Shown piece after piece: positions 8,032-16,558 of a DNA stretch of 64,000 nucleotides (positions are counted from its first letter, which is position 1; each line of letters opens with the position of its first letter). Made by a program: the position numbers and the translations under genes. The DNA is taken from positions 1,860,001 to 1,924,000 of the forward strand of contig NZ_CP115300.1 of assembly GCF_027625935.1 (NCBI RefSeq). Direction: 5' to 3'. This DNA is from Streptomyces camelliae (lineage in GTDB: Bacteria > Actinomycetota > Actinomycetes > Streptomycetales > Streptomycetaceae). The notes under the pieces are model-generated. The model worked only from the letters and a program-made list of their open reading frames with translations. It made no database searches and was not told the DNA's origin.

Positions 8032-8991
8032 ATGCGCGTTGCCTTCGTCGGCAAGGGCGGCAGCGGCAAGACGACTCTGTCGGCCCTCTTCTCCCGTCAT
8101 CTGGCGCGCTCGGGCGCGCCGGTCGTCGCGGTCGACGGCGACATCAACCAGCACCTGGCATACGCCCTCGGCCTCGACGAGGACGAGGGCTTCGCCGCGC
8201 CGCCGCTCAGCGCCCGCACCGGCGAGATCAAGGACTACCTGCGGGGCGCCAATCCGCGGATCGCGTCCCGCGACGCCATGGTGAAGACGACCCCGCCCGG
8301 ACGCGGCTCCCGGCTGCTGCGGCTGCTCGGCGACGACGAGATCCACCGCCACCACGTCCAGGCGGTCGGCGGCGTACCGCTCATGGTCACCGGCGCCTTC
8401 GGCGAGAGCGACCTCGGAGTGGCCTGCTACCACTCCAAGCTCGGCACGGTCGAGCTGTACCTCAACCACCTCGTGGACGGTCCCGGCGAGTACGTCGTCG
8501 TCGACATGACCGCCGGCGCCGACGCCTTCGCCTCCGGCCTGTTCACCCGCTTCGACATGACGTTCCTGGTCGTCGAGCCGACCCGCAAGAGCGTCTCCGT
8601 GTACCGCCAGTACCGGGACCACGCGGCCGAGTTCGGCATCCCGGTCGCCGTCGTCGGCAACAAGATCACCGGCGAGGACGACCTGCTCTTCCTCAAGGAG
8701 CACGTCGGCGACGACCTGCTCGCCCACTGCGAGCAGTCCCCCTACGTACGCGCCCAGGAACAGGGCGGCGGCCACGGCGAGTTGGAGCCGCACAACACCC
8801 GCACCCTGGACCTGCTGCGCACGGCTGTCGACGGCCGCCCCAAGGACTGGGCCACCTTCCAGAAGCACGCCGTGGAGTTCCACCTGCGCAACGCCGCCGC
8901 CTGGGCCGACGAGGCCACCGGCCAGGACCTCGCCACCCAGGTCGACCCGGACTTCCATCACGGCCCCGCAGCCCTGACCGCTCTCGCCTGA
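8032..8991 (+). CDS. CooC/MinD-like P-loop ATPase
   Basis: 319 residues, ATG with aaggaggg upstream. The deviant Walker A motif GKGGSGKTT is at residues 7-15 with the signature lysine K8 of the SIMIBI/MinD class. VVAVDGDINQHLA is at 33-45, VVVDMTAGADAFASGLF is the switch region, and VVGNKITGEDD is a guanine/adenine pocket motif. Relatives include CooC, which inserts nickel into CO dehydrogenase, and other metallocentre-assembly ATPases. With a Zur box in its promoter, a metal-insertion or metal-sparing role under zinc limitation is a reasonable inference, but no client gene is present. The next gene (9037) follows after 45 nt. Confidence 0.75.
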   Translation: MRVAFVGKGGSGKTTLSALFSRHLARSGAPVVAVDGDINQHLAYALGLDEDEGFAAPPLSARTGEIKDYLRGANPRIASRDAMVKTTPPGRGSRLLRLLGDDEIHRHHVQAVGGVPLMVTGAFGESDLGVACYHSKLGTVELYLNHLVDGPGEYVVVDMTAGADAFASGLFTRFDMTFLVVEPTRKSVSVYRQYRDHAAEFGIPVAVVGNKITGEDDLLFLKEHVGDDLLAHCEQSPYVRAQEQGGGHGELEPHNTRTLDLLRTAVDGRPKDWATFQKHAVEFHLRNAAAWADEATGQDLATQVDPDFHHGPAALTALA

Positions 8992-9036
8992 CCCCATCCC
9001 CTCCACCAAAAGAACCACAGAACAGGACAGCCCTTC

Positions 9037-9429
9037 ATGTCACTCGACGTCTCCCCGCAGCTGCTCGCCGAAGCCGAGAACGGCGAGGTGCGGGAGCAGG
9101 ACTTCGTGGAAACGGTGCGCACCTCCCTGCCGTACGCCTACGACCTCATCGCCCGCCTCGCCGAGGAACTGCGGTCCGGCACGGCGGAGTTCGCCGACAA
9201 CCAGACCCCGCCGCCCTCCGAGAAGGAGCGCGGCCAGCTGCTGCGCGCCCTGTCCAGTGACGCGATCCGGGGCAGCCTGGAACGGCACTTCGGCATCGCG
9301 CTCGCCTTCCAGAACTGCCACCGGGTCGCGGCCTTCCACCCGGAGGCGCGCGGCGGCGAGACCCACACCCGCTTCACCTCGCTCCGGGCGCAGATCCTCA
9401 ACCAGTCGCCGGAGTTCCGCGACTGCTGA
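9037..9429 (+). CDS. Conserved hypothetical protein, partner of the CooC-like ATPase
   Basis: 130 residues, mainly helical, no signal peptide or membrane segment. Notable conserved-looking stretches are REQDFVETVRTSLPYAYDLI, FADNQTPPPSEKERGQLLR and the C-terminal FTSLRAQILNQSPEFRDC, which ends in a cysteine; NCHRVAAFHP contains another Cys and two His. I recognise this as a family met in Streptomyces genomes but know no function. It sits 45 nt behind the ATPase and probably shares its Zur-controlled promoter. Confidence 0.6.
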   Translation: MSLDVSPQLLAEAENGEVREQDFVETVRTSLPYAYDLIARLAEELRSGTAEFADNQTPPPSEKERGQLLRALSSDAIRGSLERHFGIALAFQNCHRVAAFHPEARGGETHTRFTSLRAQILNQSPEFRDC

Positions 9430-9741
9430 ACCACTGCCGGTCGCGACCGCCGACTGCCGGAACCGGCGTTCGACAGTCAGGCCGGCCACTTCGTCCCCTC
9501 GGTGGCCGTCACCCACCAGGACACCGGGTCCTCGTGAGCGACGGCCATCAACGCTTGTGCCGGCGGCATCCGCCGCACCCCCTACCTGCGAGCCCCCGAG
9601 CAGTCGTACACCCGGTCAAAAGATGGCAACGGTTTTCATCTTGTATTGATCTGAAAATCATTTCCATCTAGCGTCGAAGGTGTCGCCACACGGTCGGCGC
9701 GTGTCCGCCGCGCGCCCGGCATCGCACGAAGGAGCTCCCGC
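9430..9741. other. Intergenic region holding the znu promoter
   Basis: No gene is visible. The AT-richer last 120 bases contain Zur box 3 (9652-9666) and a nearby half-site (gttttcatc at 9632), as expected for the control region of the importer operon. Confidence 0.6.
9652..9666. promoter_or_regulatory. Zur box 3, upstream of znuA
   Basis: TGAAAATCATTTCCA is the best palindrome of the four (TGAAAAT / ATTTCCA around C). It lies 76 bp before the znuA start and should repress the whole importer operon when zinc is plentiful. Confidence 0.75.
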
Positions 9742-10719
9742 ATGTCCACCGCCCCCGCCTCTCGTTCCGCCTGGCCGACCGCGAGGATCGCACTGGTCAC
9801 CGCGACGGCCGCCCTGACGGCCGTGACGGCGACCGCCTGCTCGACCTCCTCCTCGCACACCACCGACACCGCCGCGACCGGCAGCGCAAGTGGGTCGGGC
9901 AGGACGATCCAGGTGGTGGCGGCCGAGAACTTCTGGGGCAGCATCGCCTCCCAGCTCGGCGGCAGCCACGTGAAGGTGACCAGCATCATCAACAACCCTG
10001 ACGCCGACCCGCACGACTACGAGCCGACCGCCGCCGACGCCCGTACCGTGGCCGGCGCCCAGTACACGATCGTCAACGGCATCGGCTACGACGCCTGGGC
10101 GGACAAGCTGCTGGCCGCCAACCCCGGCAGCGGGCGCACCCAGCTCAAGATCGGCGACATGGTCGGTATCAAGCCGGGCGGCAACCCGCACCGCTGGTAC
10201 TCCCCGGACAACGTCCACCAGGTCATCGAGAAGATCACCGCGGACTACAAGAAGATCGACCCGGCCGACGCGGCTTACTTCGACCAGCAGAAGACGACCT
10301 TCGAGACGAAGACGCTCGCCGGCTACAACAAGCTCATCGCCGACATCAAGGCGAAGTACGCGGGCACGCCGATCGGTGCTTCCGAGTCCATCGTCACGCC
10401 GCTCGCCGAGGGCCTGGGGCTGAAGATGCTCACTCCGGAGACGTTCCTGGACGCGATGAGCGAGGGCTCCGACCCCACTGCCAAGGACAAGGCCACCATC
10501 GACCAGCAGATCAAGAACAAGCAGATCAAGATCTACGTCTACAACTCCCAGAACTCCACACCGGACGTGCAGGCGCAGGTCAAGGAGGCCAAGGCGCAGG
10601 GCATCCCGGTCGCCACGGTGACCGAGACCCTCACCCCCGCCGGGGCCACCTTCCAGCAGTGGCAGACCACCCAGCTGCAGGGCATCGAGCAGGCCCTGGC
10701 CAAGGCCACCGGGAAGTGA
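9742..10719 (+). CDS. znuA: Zinc ABC transporter, substrate-binding lipoprotein
   Basis: 325 residues. Basic N-terminus, hydrophobic stretch and a lipobox TATAC with Cys33 indicate a lipoprotein anchored outside the membrane. The mature part is a TroA/ZnuA-type cluster-9 binding protein: VVAAENFWGSIASQLGG, NNPDADPHDYEPTAADART with the first metal-ligand His, GGNPHRWYSPDNV with the second, then the long linking helix and ASESIVTPLAEGLGL. It lacks the long His-rich loop of many ZnuA proteins. Zur box 3 precedes it and the ATPase gene follows after 9 nt. Zinc is the most likely substrate from context, though manganese binders share this fold. Confidence 0.88.
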   Translation: MSTAPASRSAWPTARIALVTATAALTAVTATACSTSSSHTTDTAATGSASGSGRTIQVVAAENFWGSIASQLGGSHVKVTSIINNPDADPHDYEPTAADARTVAGAQYTIVNGIGYDAWADKLLAANPGSGRTQLKIGDMVGIKPGGNPHRWYSPDNVHQVIEKITADYKKIDPADAAYFDQQKTTFETKTLAGYNKLIADIKAKYAGTPIGASESIVTPLAEGLGLKMLTPETFLDAMSEGSDPTAKDKATIDQQIKNKQIKIYVYNSQNSTPDVQAQVKEAKAQGIPVATVTETLTPAGATFQQWQTTQLQGIEQALAKATGK

Positions 10720-10728
10720 ACTAAAGCC

Positions 10729-11670
10729 ATGAACCCGATAGCGAAGGCCCGCGAGGCCGTCGCACACACCAGCAGTCACGCAGTCCCCGGCCGCCGAAGC
10801 GGGGGGCACGACACGGCCGCAGGAGCGGGAAGCGATCCGGTGGTCGCCCTGCGCGGGGCCGCCGTGCGCGTCGGCGGCCGGACGCTGTGGTCGGGGGTGG
10901 ACCTTCGCATCGGGGCCGGCGAGTTCACCGCCGTGCTCGGCCCCAACGGCGTCGGCAAGTCCACCATGATCAAGGTCCTGTTGGGCGCCCTGCCCGCGGC
11001 GGCCGGCGAGGTTCAGGTGCTCGGCGCCCGGCCCGGGCAGGCCAACGACCGCATCGGCTACCTGCCGCAGCGCCGCAGCTTCGACGCCAACCTGCGCATC
11101 CGCGGCATCGATGTGGTGCGCATGGGCCTGGACGGCGACCGGTGGGGGGTGCCGCTGCCGTTCCCGAGCGCGCGGCGACGGGCCGCCCGTGCGCGGGTGG
11201 ACGAGGTGATCGAGCTGGTCGGGGCGTCGGCGTACGCACACCGGCCCATCGGGCAGTGTTCCGGCGGCGAGCAGCAGCGCCTACTGATCGCCCAGGCACT
11301 GGTCCGCCGACCCGAACTGCTCCTGCTCGACGAGCCGTTGGACAGTCTCGACCTGCCCAACCAGAGCGCCGTCGCGGCGCTGATCGGGCGCATCTGCCAT
11401 CACGAGGGCGTGTCGGTGGTCATGGTCGCCCATGACGTGAACCCGATACTCCACCACCTGGACCGGGTGGTGTACCTGGCCGAGGGCGGCGCCGCCGCAG
11501 GCACACCGACCGAGGTCATCACCTCCGAGACGCTGACCCGGCTGTACGGCACTCCGGTCGAGGTGCTGCAGACCTCGGACGGGCGGCTGGTCGTGGTGGG
11601 CCAGCCGGAGGCACCGGCCGTGCACACCGACCGGCACGACACCCCGGGGAGCGGTCATGCTGCTGGCTGA
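10729..11670 (+). CDS. znuC: Zinc ABC transporter, ATP-binding protein
   Basis: 313 residues. Walker A GPNGVGKST, Q-loop YLPQRR, signature CSGGEQQR (a Cys replaces the usual Leu), Walker B LLLLDEP and H-loop VAHD are all present. A ~40-residue low-complexity N-terminal extension precedes the nucleotide-binding domain (starting VVALRGAAVRVGG). It is placed between the binding protein and two ABC-3 permeases and overlaps the next gene by 14 nt. Confidence 0.88.
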   Translation: MNPIAKAREAVAHTSSHAVPGRRSGGHDTAAGAGSDPVVALRGAAVRVGGRTLWSGVDLRIGAGEFTAVLGPNGVGKSTMIKVLLGALPAAAGEVQVLGARPGQANDRIGYLPQRRSFDANLRIRGIDVVRMGLDGDRWGVPLPFPSARRRAARARVDEVIELVGASAYAHRPIGQCSGGEQQRLLIAQALVRRPELLLLDEPLDSLDLPNQSAVAALIGRICHHEGVSVVMVAHDVNPILHHLDRVVYLAEGGAAAGTPTEVITSETLTRLYGTPVEVLQTSDGRLVVVGQPEAPAVHTDRHDTPGSGHAAG

Positions 11671-12568
11671 GACAGGGGCACCGACCTGGTCGTGGAACCT
11701 CCTGACCGACTTCCAGGACATGTGGTCCTACCCCTTCATGGTCAACGCGTTCCGCGCCGGCGCGGTCGTGGCCGTGGTCTCGGCGGTCGTGGGGTGGTTC
11801 GTGGTGCTGCGCCGGCAGACGTTCGCCGCGCACACCGTCTCCGCCGTCGCCTTCCCCGGCGCCGCCGGGGCGCTCCTGCTCGGGTTCAGCGCGGTCTACG
11901 GCTACTTCACGCTGTGTGTGGCCGCCGCGCTGGTCATCGCGGCCCTGCGGGGTGGCGGTGAGCACGAGGAGTCGGCGCTGACCGGGACGGTGCAGGCGTT
12001 CCTGCTCGCGTCCGGGTTCCTGTTCACCGCCCTGTACAGAGGGTTGCTGGAGGGGCCGCAGACCATCCTCTTCGGCACCTTCCTGGGAATCACCTCCTCC
12101 CAGGTGACCGTGCTGACGGTGGTCGGTGCGGTGGTGCTCGCGGTGCTGGCGCTGATCGGGCGGCCGTTGCTGTTCGCGTCCGTGGACCCGCAGGTAGCCG
12201 GCGGGCGCGGGGTGCCGGTCCGCGCCCTGTCGGTGGTCTTCCTCGTCCTGCTCGGTGCGGCCACCGCCGAGGCGAGCCAGATCACCGGGACCCTTCTGGT
12301 CTTCGCGCTCATGGTGATTCCGGCCGCCACCGCCCAAGTCCTCACCGCCCGCCCGGCGTTGAGTCTGGCCCTGGCCGTTCTGCTGGCCTTCGCCGCGACC
12401 TGGCTGGGGCTGACCGCCGCCTACTACTGGCCCTACCCTCTGGGCTTCTTCGTGACGACCATCGCCTTCGCCGGATACCTGCTCGCGCTGGGCCGGCGCT
12501 CGCTGCGCGAGGTACTCGGTCGCACCCGGGCCGGAGCCGCACCCACCGCCAAGGAGGTGATCGCATGA
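11657..12568 (+). CDS. znuB: Zinc ABC transporter, permease 1 (ABC-3 family)
   Basis: 303 residues, about eight membrane helices. Recognisable ABC-3 features are FMVNAFRAGAVVAVVSAVVG near the start, LRRQTFAAHTVSAVAFPGAAG, and LLVFALMVIPAATAQ in the second half. Start ATG at 11657 is inside znuC and the stop overlaps the next permease by 4 nt. Having two different permeases suggests a heterodimeric channel. Confidence 0.85.
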   Translation: MLLAETGAPTWSWNLLTDFQDMWSYPFMVNAFRAGAVVAVVSAVVGWFVVLRRQTFAAHTVSAVAFPGAAGALLLGFSAVYGYFTLCVAAALVIAALRGGGEHEESALTGTVQAFLLASGFLFTALYRGLLEGPQTILFGTFLGITSSQVTVLTVVGAVVLAVLALIGRPLLFASVDPQVAGGRGVPVRALSVVFLVLLGAATAEASQITGTLLVFALMVIPAATAQVLTARPALSLALAVLLAFAATWLGLTAAYYWPYPLGFFVTTIAFAGYLLALGRRSLREVLGRTRAGAAPTAKEVIA

Positions 12569-13434
12569 CCGTCCTGCTCGCCACCTCCCCGCTTTCCCAC
12601 CCGTTCTTCCTGCACGCCTTCCTCGCCGGTACCGCCATCGCCGTGGCCTGCGGGCTGGTCGGCTACTTCCTGGTGCTGCGGGCCCAGGTCTTCACCGGCG
12701 ACGCGCTCAGTCATGTCGCCTTCACCGGTGCGATGGCCGCTCTCGCCTTCGGCGCCGACCTTCGCCTCGGGCTGTTCGCTGCGACCGTCGCCATGGCGCT
12801 GCTCTTCGGCACCCTCGGCCGCAAGGCGCGACCCGACGACGTGGTCATCGGAAGCGTCTTCTCCTGGATCCTGGGCCTGGGCGCGTTCTTCATCACGCTC
12901 TACACGACCTCGCGCAGCACCACGAACGGCACCGCTGGGGTGAGTGTGCTGTTCGGCTCCATCTTCGGCATCGCCTCCAGCAGCGCAGTCGTCGCCGCCC
13001 TGGTGGCCGCCGGGGTCGGCCTGCTGGTGGTCCTCATCGCCCGGCCGCTGCTGTTCGCCACGCTCGACGAGGCCGTGGCCGCAGCCCGCGGGGTACCGGT
13101 CCGGCTGCTCGGCTACGGCTTCCTCGCCCTGGCCGGAATCAGCGCCGCCGAGGCCACCCAGGCGGTCGGCTCCCTGCTCCTGCTCGGCCTGCTCGCCGCC
13201 CCGGCGGGCGCCGCGATCCGGGTTACCGACCGCCCCTACCGTGCGCTCGCCCTCTCCGCAGGGCTGGCGGTACTGGAGATGTGGGCGGGGCTGTTCACCT
13301 CGTACGCGGTGCCGAAGATGCCGCCGAGCTTCGCCATCATGGCCGCCGCCACGGCCGTCTACGCCGCGACCTTCCTGATACGACGCCCGGTCCCGCGTCC
13401 TCGTACGCGCACCGCCGTCCCCACCGGCACATGA
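12565..13434 (+). CDS. Zinc ABC transporter, permease 2 (ABC-3 family)
   Basis: 289 residues, ATG overlapping the previous stop (ATGA). ABC-3 features include FFLHAFLAGTAIAVACGLVG, LRAQVFTGDALSHVAFTGAM (HVAFTG is the family's conserved turn) and AVGSLLLLGLLAAPAGAA. It probably pairs with the product of 11657-12568. The second zur-like gene starts 13 nt after its stop. Confidence 0.85.
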   Translation: MTVLLATSPLSHPFFLHAFLAGTAIAVACGLVGYFLVLRAQVFTGDALSHVAFTGAMAALAFGADLRLGLFAATVAMALLFGTLGRKARPDDVVIGSVFSWILGLGAFFITLYTTSRSTTNGTAGVSVLFGSIFGIASSSAVVAALVAAGVGLLVVLIARPLLFATLDEAVAAARGVPVRLLGYGFLALAGISAAEATQAVGSLLLLGLLAAPAGAAIRVTDRPYRALALSAGLAVLEMWAGLFTSYAVPKMPPSFAIMAAATAVYAATFLIRRPVPRPRTRTAVPTGT

Positions 13435-13447
13435 GCGAAGGCACCCG

Positions 13448-13906
13448 ATGGCACCCGACCGCCAGCGCACCCCCACCCCCTCGCACGACGTCACGCTGAT
13501 CGGCCGCCTCACCCAGCAACGAACCATCGTGGTCGAGGCGCTCATCCGGGCCGACGGCTTCGTCGGCGCCCAAGCCCTCCACAACCAGCTCGCCGCTGCC
13601 GGCTCACCGGTCGGCCTCTCCACGGTCTACCGCACGCTGGCCGGCCTGGCCGGCGTCGGCCGGGCCGACATGGTGCGCGACACCAGCGGTGAACGCCTCT
13701 TCCGCTACCGCCCGGGACCCGAACACCGCCACTACCTCATCTGCACCGAATGCGGCCTGAGCCGACCCGTCGACTCCGGCCCGGTGGAGGAATGGGCCGA
13801 CACCGTCGCGCAGACCTCCGGGTTCGCGAACGTCCGGCACACGGTGGAGTTGTCCGGGGTGTGCCCGGACTGCGGCCGACGGCCGGCGGCGGACGATCTC
13901 CGGTGA
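13448..13906 (+). CDS. Fur-family regulator, second Zur-like gene
   Basis: 152 residues. RLTQQRTIVVEALI, GAQALHNQLAAAGSPVGLST and VYRTLAGLAG form the winged helix; HRHYLICTECGLSRPVD and RHTVELSGVCPDCG carry the metal ligands with both CxxC pairs intact. Being last in the importer operon, it would be induced with znu under zinc limitation and close a feedback loop. It shares the same architecture as the protein at 3949 but is clearly diverged. Which of the two reads the four Zur boxes cannot be decided from sequence alone. Confidence 0.85.
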   Translation: MAPDRQRTPTPSHDVTLIGRLTQQRTIVVEALIRADGFVGAQALHNQLAAAGSPVGLSTVYRTLAGLAGVGRADMVRDTSGERLFRYRPGPEHRHYLICTECGLSRPVDSGPVEEWADTVAQTSGFANVRHTVELSGVCPDCGRRPAADDLR

Positions 13907-13941
13907 ACTCCGGCGCCGCTCCCTATCCGGAGTGGTCACCG

Positions 13942-14664
13942 TCAAGGGCAGCAGTCGCACCCCGGAGCACAGCCGCAGGCATCCGCCTCCCGCCGGCCGG
14001 GGTCCGGCACGGCGGCCGACGGCGTTGCGCAGCACCCCTGCCCACGCCACGCGTCGCGCCCCTCCTTCACCGCGACCGTGGCGATGACGAGGGCCGCGAG
14101 CGGATCCGCCCACGACCAGCCGAACACGGCATTGACGACCAGGCCCACCAGCAGCACCGCCGACAAATAGGTGCACAGCAGGGTCTGCTTGGAGTCAGCC
14201 ACGGCGGAGGCGGAGCCGAGTTCCCGTCCGGCACGGCGCTGGGCCGCCGACAGGACTGGCATGACCACGAGCGAGAGGGCAGCCAGCACGATCCCGGGCA
14301 GGGAGCGCGCGGCCTCACCTGCGCCCGTCAGGGCCCGTACGGCATCGACGGTGACGTAGGCGGCGAGCGCGAAGAACGACAGCGCGATGATCCGCAACGC
14401 GGTCTTCTCCCGGGCCTCACGCACCGCGTGCTCGCGGGCGGAGAACTGCCAGGCGACAGTGGCGGCCGAGGAGACCTCGATGACGGAGTCGAGGCCGAAG
14501 CCGATCAGCGCGGTGGACGAAGCCAGGGTCCCGGCCGTGAGGGCGACGGCCGCCTCGACGGCGTTGTAGGTGATGGTCGCGGCGACCAGCAGCCGTATCC
14601 GCCGGGCAAGCGCGCCGCGCCTGGCCGGATCGGGGCCGAGGGAGATGGATGTCTCTGCGCTCAC
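13942..14664 (-). CDS. CDF-family cation exporter with Cys-rich tail
   Basis: 240 residues from GTG 14664 (VSAETSISLG); the longer open frame runs into the upstream ArsR gene without a ribosome site. Six membrane helices are expected: RIRLLVAATITYNAVEA, STALIGFGLDSVIEV (with the Asp used as metal ligand in CDF proteins), ALRIIALSFFALAAYV, GIVLAALSLVVMPVL, TYLSAVLLVGLVVNAVFGW and DPLAALVIATVAV. Unlike most CDF proteins there is no large cytosolic C-terminal domain. Instead a short tail GCCATPS...DACGCAPGCDCCP holds eight cysteines. Efflux of a thiophilic metal (Cd, Zn, Pb) is likely, as it follows a CmtR-like sensor by 2 nt. Confidence 0.8.
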   Translation of the reverse strand: MSAETSISLGPDPARRGALARRIRLLVAATITYNAVEAAVALTAGTLASSTALIGFGLDSVIEVSSAATVAWQFSAREHAVREAREKTALRIIALSFFALAAYVTVDAVRALTGAGEAARSLPGIVLAALSLVVMPVLSAAQRRAGRELGSASAVADSKQTLLCTYLSAVLLVGLVVNAVFGWSWADPLAALVIATVAVKEGRDAWRGQGCCATPSAAVPDPGRREADACGCAPGCDCCP

Positions 14665-14666
14665 GG

Positions 14667-15002
14667 TCAGCAGCACCCCTTGTCCTCGGCGTCGGCGCAC
14701 GTCCGGTCGCCCTCGACGGCGACCACGGCGGTGCGCAGGTCGTCGAGCGCCTGGCCAAGGCGTTCGTCGGCGAGTTCGTAGCGGGTGCGACGGCCGTCGG
14801 GGACGGTGACGACCAGGCCGCAGTCACGCAGGCACGCCAGGTGGTTCGACAGCCTGGTGCGGGAGACGTTCAGCGCGTCGGCGAGGTCGGCGGGATAGGC
14901 GGGTGCTTCCCGCAGGGCGAGCAGGATGCGGCAGCGGATCGGATCGGCGAGCGCCCGGCCGAACCGGACCAGGACCTCGATGTCGGAGGCAACAGTCAGC
15001 AC
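14667..15002 (-). CDS. cmtR: ArsR-family regulator, CmtR-like Cd/Pb sensor
   Basis: 111 residues. Winged helix: ALADPIRCRILLAL, ADLADALNVSRTRLSNHL, and wing VPDGRRTRYEL. Cysteines occur at 57 and 61 (LACLRDCGL, in the recognition-helix region) and at 102 (RTCADAEDKGCC). The 57/61/102 arrangement is that of mycobacterial CmtR, which senses Cd and Pb through these three thiolates. Two additional Cys end the protein. It is divergent from the L32 gene and co-directional with the CDF exporter, forming a classic sensor-efflux pair. Confidence 0.82.
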   Translation of the reverse strand: MLTVASDIEVLVRFGRALADPIRCRILLALREAPAYPADLADALNVSRTRLSNHLACLRDCGLVVTVPDGRRTRYELADERLGQALDDLRTAVVAVEGDRTCADAEDKGCC

Positions 15003-15062
15003 ACCGACAACGGTACACAGTTTCCTGAATTCACGGAAGCATGAACCATGTCCACTTCGTAA

Positions 15063-15077
15063 TGGTGTTCATTTTCA
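15063..15077. promoter_or_regulatory. Zur box 4, upstream of the L32/CobW pair
   Basis: TGGTGTTCATTTTCA matches the other three boxes at both outer TG/CA ends, the central C and the ATTT core. It lies 38 bp before the L32 start codon in the short divergent gap to the CmtR-like gene. Confidence 0.7.
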
Positions 15078-15115
15078 TGTAGCCTTTACTCGCCATCCCA
15101 ACCAGGAGGATTCCC

Positions 15116-15286
15116 ATGGCCGTTCCCAAGCGGAAGATGTCCCGCAGCAACACCCGCCACCGCCGCGCCCAGTGGAAGGCGACCACGCCGGCGCTCGTAC
15201 CGGTCATCGTCGACGGAGTGTCATACCTGGTACCGCAGCGGCTGGTGAAGGCGTACGAGCGCGGTCTGCTGCGACCCGAGGGCTGA
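15116..15286 (+). CDS. rpmF: Ribosomal protein bL32, zinc-free (C-minus) paralogue
   Basis: 56 residues from ATG 15116, with aggagg just upstream. [20 protein letters not shown] is the standard bL32 start. The second half ([19 protein letters not shown]) keeps the length of bL32 but has no cysteine at all, whereas the zinc-binding form has four in two CxxC pairs. C-minus paralogues replace the zinc form in ribosomes when zinc is scarce and are repressed by Zur; a Zur box is present. The CobW gene follows after 3 nt. Confidence 0.88.
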   Translation: MAVPKRKMSRSNTRHRRAQWKATTPALVPVIVDGVSYLVPQRLVKAYERGLLRPEG

Positions 15287-15289
15287 GCG

Positions 15290-16474
15290 ATGATGCCGTC
15301 CGGCCCCTCCGGCCGACTGCCCGTCACCGTCCTGTCCGGATTCCTCGGCGCTGGCAAGACCACCCTCCTCAACCACGTCCTCGGCAACCGCGAGGGGCTG
15401 CGCGTCGCGGTCATCGTCAACGACATGAGCGAGGTCAACATCGACGCCGCCCTGGTGCGGGGCGGCGAGGCCGCCCTGTCACGCACCGAGGAACGCCTGG
15501 TCGAGATGACCAACGGCTGCATCTGCTGCACCCTGCGCGACGACCTGCTTCAGGAGGTCGACCGGCTGGCCCGAGAGGGCCGCTTCGACTACCTGCTCAT
15601 CGAATCGTCCGGCATCTCCGAACCCATGCCGGTCGCCGCGACCTTCGCCTTCGCCCGCGACGACGGCGCCACTCTCGGCGACCTCGCCCGCCTGGACACC
15701 ATGGTCACGGTCGTGGACGCCGCGAACTTCCTGCCCGAGCTGGCAAGCGGCGACGAACTCGTCGAGCGCGGCCTGGACCAGTACGAGGACGACGAACGCA
15801 CCGTCAGCGACCTGCTGATGGACCAGATCGAGTTCGCCGACGTCATCGTCCTGAACAAGCTCGACCTCGTGGACAAGGAGTCGGCCGACCGACTGCGGGC
15901 GACACTCACCCGCCTCAACCCCGACGCACGCCTCGTCCCGGCCGTCCACGGCCGCGTGAAGGTGGGCGACGTGCTGGGCACCCGGCTGTTCGACCTGGAA
16001 CGCGCCCAACAGGCCCCCGGCTGGGTGAGGGAACTCAACGGCGACCACGTACCCGAGACGGAAGAGTACGGCATCTCCTCCACCGTCTTCCGCTCCGAAC
16101 TACCCTTCCATCCCGGCAGGTTGTGGACGTTCGTGACCGAGGAACTCGACAGCGGCGCGTACGGACAGATCCTGCGCTCCAAGGGCTTTTTCACCCTCGC
16201 CAGCCGCCCGCACGTGACGGGCCTGTGGTCACAGGCCGGCTCCGTCGCACGCTTCGAGCCCTCCGCCGCTCGCGACGCCGACAACCCCGAGTGCCAGGAA
16301 CTGGTCTTCATCGGCACGCACCTGCACGCGGACGCACTGCACGCGGCATTGACCGACTGCCTCATGGCCGACGAGGAGAGCCTGCCGCCCACGGACCCGT
16401 TCCCCACCTGGGACACCTACGGCATCGACGACACCTGCGAGCACGAGCATCCCCAACTCGTGGCGGGCCCCTGA
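15290..16474 (+). CDS. CobW/COG0523 GTPase, second paralogue
   Basis: 394 residues, ATG 4 nt after the L32 stop. Walker [10 protein letters not shown] is at residues 18-26, CICC at 77-80, a Walker B-like LLIESSG after FDYL, NKLD near 190, and a CobW_C domain about 265-365 ([20 protein letters not shown]). It differs from the 4668 paralogue by a longer insert ([14 protein letters not shown]) and a C-terminal His pair (CEHEHPQ), both usual for the larger Zur-regulated subgroup. It is expected to act in zinc allocation or in ribosome-linked zinc sparing, given its coupling to C-minus L32. Confidence 0.87.
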   Translation: MMPSGPSGRLPVTVLSGFLGAGKTTLLNHVLGNREGLRVAVIVNDMSEVNIDAALVRGGEAALSRTEERLVEMTNGCICCTLRDDLLQEVDRLAREGRFDYLLIESSGISEPMPVAATFAFARDDGATLGDLARLDTMVTVVDAANFLPELASGDELVERGLDQYEDDERTVSDLLMDQIEFADVIVLNKLDLVDKESADRLRATLTRLNPDARLVPAVHGRVKVGDVLGTRLFDLERAQQAPGWVRELNGDHVPETEEYGISSTVFRSELPFHPGRLWTFVTEELDSGAYGQILRSKGFFTLASRPHVTGLWSQAGSVARFEPSAARDADNPECQELVFIGTHLHADALHAALTDCLMADEESLPPTDPFPTWDTYGIDDTCEHEHPQLVAGP

Positions 16475-16558
16475 GGACCCCGGGCCGGGCGGCGAACACA
16501 GCCACGGCGAGGAGGTGAGACCCATGAAGGCTGTATCCATGGGTGCTCCCCCATGTCG

